A DNA stretch of 64,000 bases from AC-32 sp963719275. Its GTDB lineage: Bacteria; Actinomycetota; Thermoleophilia; Gaiellales; Gaiellaceae. The position numbers were made by a program, and so were the translations under genes. The stretch lies in the NCBI GenBank assembly GCA_963719275.1, contig CAVRBT010000006.1:62001-126000 (forward strand), given 5' to 3'. Shown piece by piece: positions 59,611-64,000 of the stretch (positions within the stretch are counted from its first letter, which is position 1; the number at the start of each line of letters is the position of its first letter). Below the pieces are notes generated by a model. The model had not been told where the DNA came from and searched no databases. It worked only from the letters and a program-made list of their open reading frames with translations.

Positions 59611-60672
59611 ATCGCGGACGACCCAACCCGCCTCGAAGCCTCAGCGACGGCGCATGTCTTGTCGAGCCAGGCGTGGCAGCAGCTGCTCGAATCCGCCGAG
59701 GAGTCGGGCTCGCTTCAGCAGAGCACGCTCGCCGACATCCTCGATCGGCAGGAGCTCGAGGCGCCGGAGCTCGACGCGGTCCACTGCGAGCTCGAGCAGC
59801 AGGGCATCGAGGTGATCGACGACGAAGGCGCGGCACCGCTCCAGCTGGTGCCCGAGACGACGACCGACGCACTCCAGCTCTTCCTGCGCGACGCCGGTCG
59901 ACATCCGCTCCTGACCCCGGCCCAGGAAGTGGCGCTGGCAAAGCGCGTCGAACGGGGCGACCTGGGGGCGAAGCGAACAATGGTCGAGTCGAACCTGCGC
60001 CTGGTCGTCTCGATCGCGAAGCGGTACCGCCACCAGGGCCTCCCCTTCCTCGACCTGATCCAGGAGGGCACGCTCGGGCTGATCCGTGCCGTCGAGAAGT
60101 TCGACTGGCGCCGGGGCTTCAAGTTTTCGACCTACGCGACCTGGTGGATCAGCCAGGCGGTGGCGCGAGGCCTTGGGGACAAAGCGCGAACGATTCGGAT
60201 GCCCGTGCACATCGTCGAGCGGATGCAGAAGCTGAACCGCGCGGAACGGATGCTTTCGATGGAGCTCGGGCGGGAGCCGACGCTGCAGGAGGCGGCCGAG
60301 CGCGCGGGCCTCCCGCTCCGGCAGGCGCTCGAAGTGAAGGCGGCAGCCCGCGCTTCGACGAGCCTCGATCAGCCACTCAGCGAGCAGGATGATGCCCTCT
60401 TCGGAGATTTGGTCGCCGGCGAGGCCCCACTACCGGAGGAGAGGGTCGAGGACACGCTTCGCTACGAGGCGCTGGCGGAGGCGCTGGGGCTCCTGGACCA
60501 GCGGGAGCGGACGGTGATCGTCCTCCGCTACGGCCTCTACGACTCCGCGCCGAGGACGCTCGCGGAGATCGGACGGCGGCTCGGCGTCTCGCGCGAGCGC
60601 GTGCGCCAACTCGAGACTGAGGCGCTCAAGCACCTTGCGCGGATGCGCGAGACGGAGTCGCTCGGGCGCTAG
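59611..60672 (+). CDS. RpoD-family primary-like sigma factor
   Basis: A sigma-70 factor of about 350 residues with all core regions: region 1.2 (TTTDALQLFLRDAGRHPLLT), region 2 (NLRLVVSIAKRYRHQGLPFL, DLIQEGTLGLIRAVEKFDWR, FKFSTYATWWISQAVARGL), region 3 and region 4 (RTLAEIGRRLGVSRERVRQL). The start is unusual. A strong AGAGAGGAG site sits 6 nt before ATC 59611, in frame with the protein, and no ATG, GTG or TTG occurs until TTG 59659. Either the message starts at a rare ATC, or TTG 59659 is used and the first 16 residues are untranslated. No regions 1.1 or NCR; it may be an HrdB/SigB-like paralogue rather than the main sigA. Confidence 0.9.
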   Translation: MADDPTRLEASATAHVLSSQAWQQLLESAEESGSLQQSTLADILDRQELEAPELDAVHCELEQQGIEVIDDEGAAPLQLVPETTTDALQLFLRDAGRHPLLTPAQEVALAKRVERGDLGAKRTMVESNLRLVVSIAKRYRHQGLPFLDLIQEGTLGLIRAVEKFDWRRGFKFSTYATWWISQAVARGLGDKARTIRMPVHIVERMQKLNRAERMLSMELGREPTLQEAAERAGLPLRQALEVKAAARASTSLDQPLSEQDDALFGDLVAGEAPLPEERVEDTLRYEALAEALGLLDQRERTVIVLRYGLYDSAPRTLAEIGRRLGVSRERVRQLETEALKHLARMRETESLGR

Positions 60673-60867
60673 CCGGTCCGAACTACGACCGGATCTGGAG
60701 CGCCAAGGGCGGTGGGCAGCCGCTCCCTAGTGTCATCGCTGGTCCGCGACGCGACGCTATCGACTACGCTTTCGCAGCTCCGACTGGGGCAGGGTGGCAG
60801 ATGCTTGGTCGAACCGACCGGCAGCTCGCACCCGCAGCTCGGAAGGACGCCTTCCTTTGAGTCGTTG

Positions 60868-62076
60868 ATGAGGAGTTCGTCTGTATCCACCATCTCCGCG
60901 GACGAGTTGGCCGGCCTCGTCCCGTGCCCGCTCGAGCAGATTCAGCGGCTGATCGAAGTCGAGATCCTGCAGCCCGACGACGAAGGGAGATTCGACTCGT
61001 CTCAGGTGCACGTCGTTCGTCTGATGGCAGGCTTCGAAGCAGCCGGCATCTCGATCGAGGACGTCGCGCGTGGAGTCCGGAGTGGGCAGCTGTCGTTCCC
61101 CCTTGGGCTGTTCATGCCGGAGCCGACCCCGATTACGACGACCTACGAGCAGCTCGCGTCCGAGGTCGGAAGGTCGCGGGAGCTTGTGCGGCGGCTCAGC
61201 AGCGAGTTCGGCATCGCTCCCGGGGCTGATGATCGTGTCCGCTCAGAGGACGCCGAGATCCTGTTGCTCGTCCTGCGGACGCTCGAACTGGCGAGCGACG
61301 ACGATCTCTCGCGCTTCGCCCGTCTCTATGGCGGCACAATCCAGCGGCTCGTGGCTGCCGGGATCCAGTTCTTCGACCGCGCTGTCCGCGAGCGTGTCGG
61401 CGAGTCGTCGCTGCCTGACGAGGAGAAAGACGCGCTCGTCTACGAGAAGGGCGGCGCGTACACGCATCTCATCAGCCGCCTCACTCCGTGGCTCCAGGCG
61501 CGACACCGCGAGCGGATCCTCGTCGAGTACCTCGTCTCGCTGACCGAAGGCTTCATGGACGAGCGTGGGATCGCGCCCCGCCAGCCGCGGCAGCTGCCCG
61601 CCATCGCCTTCCTCGACCTCTCGGGATACACCGCGCTCGCCGAAGAGCGCGGAGATGAAGCGGCGGCCGAGGTCGCGGCCGGCGTGGCCGACGTCGTGCA
61701 GGAGGTCGCCGTGGGACACGGCGGGCGGCCGGTCAAGTGGCTCGGAGACGGCGTGATGATGCACTTTGCCGACCCTCCGGCCGCAATCGTCAGCGGGCTC
61801 GTCCTGATCGAGGAAACGGAGCGAGCGATTTCCGCGCCTGCGCGCGTCGGCATCAGTGCCGGTCCGGTCGTGGTCCAGGAAGGCGACTACTTCGGGAGGA
61901 CGGTGAACGTCGCTGCGCGGATCGCGGACTATGCCGGCCCACGCGAGGTGCTGGTGAGCGAGCAGGCGCGCGAGGCAGCTGCAACCGCCGATGCGATCGC
62001 CTTCGAGCTCGTCGGTGACGTCGCCCTCAAAGGAATTCCCCGGCCCGTCCGATTGCACAGGGCTGTGCGCGCCTAG
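60868..62076 (+). CDS. Class III adenylate/guanylate cyclase with N-terminal HTH-like domain
   Basis: A 402-residue cytoplasmic cyclase. The first about 80 residues look like a MerR-type winged helix (STISADELAGLVPCPLEQIQ). A helical regulatory region follows, and the C-terminal catalytic domain (about 240-400) has metal-binding Asp in AFLDLSGYTALAEERGDEAA and WLGDGVMMHFADP, the base-recognising Lys before it (GRPVKWLGDG), and the transition-state Asn/Arg in GRTVNVAARIADYAG. It makes cAMP or cGMP. ATG 60868 fits the domain start; an upstream GTG would add 52 un-family-like residues. Confidence 0.88.
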   Translation: MRSSSVSTISADELAGLVPCPLEQIQRLIEVEILQPDDEGRFDSSQVHVVRLMAGFEAAGISIEDVARGVRSGQLSFPLGLFMPEPTPITTTYEQLASEVGRSRELVRRLSSEFGIAPGADDRVRSEDAEILLLVLRTLELASDDDLSRFARLYGGTIQRLVAAGIQFFDRAVRERVGESSLPDEEKDALVYEKGGAYTHLISRLTPWLQARHRERILVEYLVSLTEGFMDERGIAPRQPRQLPAIAFLDLSGYTALAEERGDEAAAEVAAGVADVVQEVAVGHGGRPVKWLGDGVMMHFADPPAAIVSGLVLIEETERAISAPARVGISAGPVVVQEGDYFGRTVNVAARIADYAGPREVLVSEQAREAAATADAIAFELVGDVALKGIPRPVRLHRAVRA

Positions 62077-62110
62077 GCCTTGCTCCTCCGTGACGCTTCG
62101 ACGCTCCTCG

Positions 62111-62272
62111 TCATGAGGCCCATGTCGACGACTTCCGGCGTCCTCCAAACAGGCGCCTCTTCTTACCCTTCTCCGGCCGCACGAGCGGGGTGCCAACGCT
62201 CGCGGTGAGCTCTCTCTGGGCACGCTCCTGAGCGCCGCCCTCATCCTTGGGGTCGTTCGTGTCTTGAGTCAT
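62111..62272 (-). CDS. Small basic protein, third gene of the cspA operon
   Basis: A 53-residue protein: a polar, acidic start (MTQDTNDPKDEGGAQERAQR) and a strongly basic end (RPEKGKKRRLFGGRRKSSTW), suggesting nucleic-acid binding. GGAGGAGCGGAG precedes ATG 62272, which overlaps the zinc-ribbon stop (ATGA). No family recognised. Confidence 0.5.
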   Translation of the reverse strand: MTQDTNDPKDEGGAQERAQRELTASVGTPLVRPEKGKKRRLFGGRRKSSTWAS

Positions 62273-62424
62273 CTCCGCTCCTCCCGCTTTGGTGTCGCGT
62301 GGATTTTCCAACTGGTGGTCCTGCACATTGGACAGGCGGGAAGTGCGCCGCTCACGATGATTCCGTAGCCGCATCTGGCGCACCGGAACTCGCTCGGGAT
62401 CGCACGTGGCGACGAGACGGTCAC
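62269..62424 (-). CDS. Small zinc-ribbon protein, second gene of the cspA operon
   Basis: A 51-residue protein. FRCARCGYGIIVSGALPACP followed by MCRTTSWKI gives a C-x2-C...C-x2-C zinc ribbon of rubredoxin/rubrerythrin type, with basic residues at the end. GTG 62424 overlaps the CspA stop (GTGA) and its stop overlaps the next ATG, so the three genes are co-translated. It may bind nucleic acid or assist CspA; function inferred only from context. Confidence 0.7.
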   Translation of the reverse strand: MTVSSPRAIPSEFRCARCGYGIIVSGALPACPMCRTTSWKIHATPKREERR

Positions 62425-62645
62425 AGACTTCCCTTCAACGCCAGGGGCAGAACGTTGACGGCCTCTGGCCCCATGCCTCCCTCGCGCGGCTCAAACCCGA
62501 CCCGTGCGCCTTTCGAGAGTGTCCGGGTACGCCAGTTGCCGACGATGCTGCCGCGGTGGACGAATAGATCCGTGCCATCCTCATCGGCGGTGATGAAGCC
62601 GTAGCCGTTCTCTTCGTTGAACCACTTGACCGTTCCACTCGCCAA
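62421..62645 (-). CDS. Cold-shock domain protein (CspA family)
   Basis: A 74-residue OB-fold nucleic-acid-binding protein. MASGTVKWFNEENGYGFITA includes RNP1 (NGYGFI), and DLFVHRGSI contains RNP2 (LFVHRG). Slightly longer at the C-terminus than typical CspA (ends LPLALKGSL). It would act as an RNA chaperone. TTG 62645 is used; a hairpin with the ribosome site in its loop covers the start. It heads a three-gene operon. Confidence 0.95.
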   Translation of the reverse strand: MASGTVKWFNEENGYGFITADEDGTDLFVHRGSIVGNWRTRTLSKGARVGFEPREGGMGPEAVNVLPLALKGSL

Positions 62646-62677
62646 GAGAGAAGCACCTCCTAACCTTCCTTCTCTCT
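62645..62677 (-). promoter_or_regulatory. Hairpin leader presenting the cspA ribosome site
   Basis: AGAGAGAAG (minus strand 62677-62669) and CTTCTCTCT (62653-62645) form a 9-bp stem with a 15-nt loop that contains AGGAGG. The base of the stem includes the first T of the TTG start codon. Such geometry could make translation respond to temperature or to CspA binding. Confidence 0.5.
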
Positions 62678-63011
62678 GCGATCAGGGAGCCCAGACGAGC
62701 CTCCCTCGTGCACCAGGGCCAAATGTGACAGTCGAAAAGGGTACGAGCCTCGGCGGCTTCCGCGCTAAGCCCAACGCGCCCAGCGAGTTTAGCTGCGATC
62801 CCCGCAGACCGCGGCTTCTCGTCGTGCGCCGAGGGCGGCTCAAGGGAGTGAAATAAGCCGACTGGCCCCGCGGCCAGGACCCCGGCCGAAAGCCCGAAGG
62901 CCGCCGACGTGCTTCGACGCGCGAGGCAATGAGCCTAGGCGAACAGGATTCGACTGTAGGGCCAGCACCCTTGGGCATGCTGGAAGGCCGTCATTGCGGC
63001 GGGTTTTCTCA
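62678..63011. other. Short interval without a recognised gene
   Basis: Between the cspA operon and tRNA-Val I see no coding sequence that is not a shadow. Contains the likely cspA promoter region. Confidence 0.4.
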
Positions 63012-63083
63012 TGGGCGTGACTGGGATCGAACCAGTGACCTCCCGCGTGTGAAGCGGGCGCTCTCCCGCTGAGCTACACGCCC
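63012..63083 (-). tRNA. tRNA-Val (CAC)
   Basis: Minus strand, class I. Acceptor GGGCGTG/CACGCCC, discriminator A, anticodon loop TTCACAC giving CAC, and GGTTCGATCCC T-arm. Reads GUG. Confidence 0.95.
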
Positions 63084-63180
63084 AGGAGGCGTAGCTTAGC
63101 CGCGGATCGACACCCCGTCTCACGGCCGGAGGCGGCCGCGCCGGCACGGCTGACGAGAGGCCGCTGGTACCATCGGCGCC

Positions 63181-63300
63181 GCCGCGGGCTCGGGCCGGGA
63201 CCCGTGCGGTGGGAGCTTCCGAACCGCGTCAGATCCGGGAGGAAGCAGCGCTAAGGAATGCCTCCCAGGCGCGCGGTGCGCCCGGCCCGAGGCCGCGGCG
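63181..63300 (+). ncRNA. ffs: Bacterial small SRP RNA
   Basis: The conserved SRP domain IV core GTCAGATCCGGGAGGAAGCA followed by GCGCTAAGGAA is present. A long helix closes the molecule: GCGGGCTCGGGCCGGG on the 5' side pairs with CCCGGCCCGAGGCCGC. It forms the signal recognition particle with Ffh. Placement directly before dnaX is the usual arrangement in actinobacteria and many other bacteria. Exact ends are estimates. Confidence 0.92.
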
Positions 63301-63322
63301 CTTTCTTCCGAGAGGCCTTCGA

Positions 63323-63328
63323 TAGAGT
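63323..63328 (+). promoter_or_regulatory. -10 box of leaderless dnaX
   Basis: TAGAGT lies 6 nt before GTG 63335, with no ribosome site. Confidence 0.4.
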
Positions 63329-63334
63329 CGCGAC

Positions 63335-64000
63335 GTGGCCGCGCTGTACCGGAAGTACCGCCCGCAGGATTTCGACGAGGTCGTGGGCCAGGAGGCGGTG
63401 ACGCGGACGCTGCGCAACGCGATCGCGCACGGTCAGATCAGGCAGGCGTATCTCTTCGCCGGCCCGCGCGGCACCGGGAAGACATCGCTCGCGCGCATCC
63501 TCGCGAAGGCACTCAACTGCGAGCAGGGCCCGACGCCGACGCCCGACAAGACCTGCCACGTGTGCCGCGCGATCGCGGACGGTACTTCCCTCGACGTGAT
63601 CGAGATGGACGCGGCCTCACAGCGCGGGATCGACGACATTCGCGAGATCCGGGAGCGCGTCGTGCTCCAGCCCGTCGAAGGGCGCTACAAGGTCTACATC
63701 CTCGACGAGGCGCACCAGCTCACAGACGCCGCCTTCAACGCGCTGCTGAAGCTGATCGAGGAGCCTCCGCCGCACCTCGTCTTCGTCTTCTGCACGACCG
63801 ACCTCGGGAAGATGCTGCCGACCGTCCGCTCGCGCTGCCAGACGTTCGTCTTCTCGCGGCCGCGGCTGCCCGAGCTCGTGCAGGTGCTGCGACGGGTGGC
63901 GGACGGCGAGGGGATCGAGGCGCCGGACGCGGCGCTGTCGCTGATCGCGCGGGCGGCGCGCGGCGCATACCGCGACGCCGTCTCGACGTTGGATCAGCTC
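63335..64000 (+). CDS. dnaX: DNA polymerase III subunit tau/gamma (5' part)
   Basis: The first 222 residues of the clamp-loader ATPase; the gene runs off the window. AALYRKYRPQDFDEVVGQEA starts the AAA+ module, Walker A is GPRGTGKTS, and zinc-binding Cys occur in ALNCEQGPTPTPDKTCHVC. Walker B is VYILDEAHQLT, sensor 1 FCTTD, and the Arg finger SRCQTF. It loads the sliding clamp during replication. The GTG start fits a leaderless message and the family's usual N-terminus. Confidence 0.96.
   Translation, partial: MAALYRKYRPQDFDEVVGQEAVTRTLRNAIAHGQIRQAYLFAGPRGTGKTSLARILAKALNCEQGPTPTPDKTCHVCRAIADGTSLDVIEMDAASQRGIDDIREIRERVVLQPVEGRYKVYILDEAHQLTDAAFNALLKLIEEPPPHLVFVFCTTDLGKMLPTVRSRCQTFVFSRPRLPELVQVLRRVADGEGIEAPDAALSLIARAARGAYRDAVSTLDQL

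Overview
The window is very GC-rich, densely coded DNA from a high-GC Gram-positive bacterium. An actinobacterium of the class Thermoleophilia (Gaiella/Solirubrobacter-like) fits best. This is inferred from codon use, a sigma-B/F-type sigma factor, an F420-type luciferase-like oxidoreductase, secreted PASTA-tailed proteins, LigC/PolDom end-joining enzymes and many apparently leaderless genes. No rRNA or marker gene here settles the species. The window is ordinary chromosome with a small insertion-element cluster; no CRISPR array or prophage was seen.

Layout. 1-1.5 kb: a HicB-like antitoxin running off the edge and a stress-type sigma factor with a readable promoter. 1.6-6.3 kb and 8.2-15.7 kb: one exopolysaccharide locus (glycosyltransferase, flippase, Wzz-like chain-length protein, O-antigen ligase/polymerase, NodB deacetylase, FemAB/CelD-like transferase, beta-helix protein, ATP-grasp ligase, initiating sugar-phosphate transferase). 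It is split at 6.26-8.19 kb by elements that use CTAG sites: an internally deleted IS481-type element and short inverted repeats bracketing small cargo genes (YCII-like, VOC, GNAT remnant). 15.7-25.7 kb: a frameshifted Ig-like secreted protein, a UPF0104 membrane protein, a GAF/GGDEF/HD-GYP c-di-GMP protein, a RAYT transposase with REP-like palindromes beside a GH1 remnant, a K+ channel, a FUSC protein, a flavin reductase and a HAD phosphatase. 25.7-34.2 kb: three tandem paralogues of a large secreted protein with polyproline, DUF11, InlB-like and PASTA modules; the middle one is out of frame at a six-G run.

34.2-38.7 kb: FabF, LigC and a PolDom primase-polymerase, tRNA-Ser(GGA) and small proteins. 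38.8-46.2 kb: a seven-gene respiratory operon on the minus strand with CcoN, a CcoO-cytochrome c fusion, four small proteins and a 1,075-residue membrane protein with two degenerate heme-copper-oxidase-like modules. A two-component system diverges from it. 47.9-59.6 kb: hairpin-rich gaps, two divergent tRNA-Ser genes, a phospholipase C-like enzyme with a cupredoxin, an aquaporin, a decayed BNR/sialidase-like gene, an LLM oxidoreductase, lipoproteins and an HD-GYP membrane protein. 59.6-64 kb: an RpoD-like sigma factor, a class III cyclase, a cspA/zinc-ribbon/basic-peptide operon, tRNA-Val(CAC), SRP RNA and the start of dnaX.

Two patterns cut across the window. At least a dozen genes start 6-9 nt after a TANNNT box, as expected for leaderless transcripts. 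Several secreted or surface genes are frameshifted while housekeeping genes are intact, which could reflect decay, phase variation or local sequence error.
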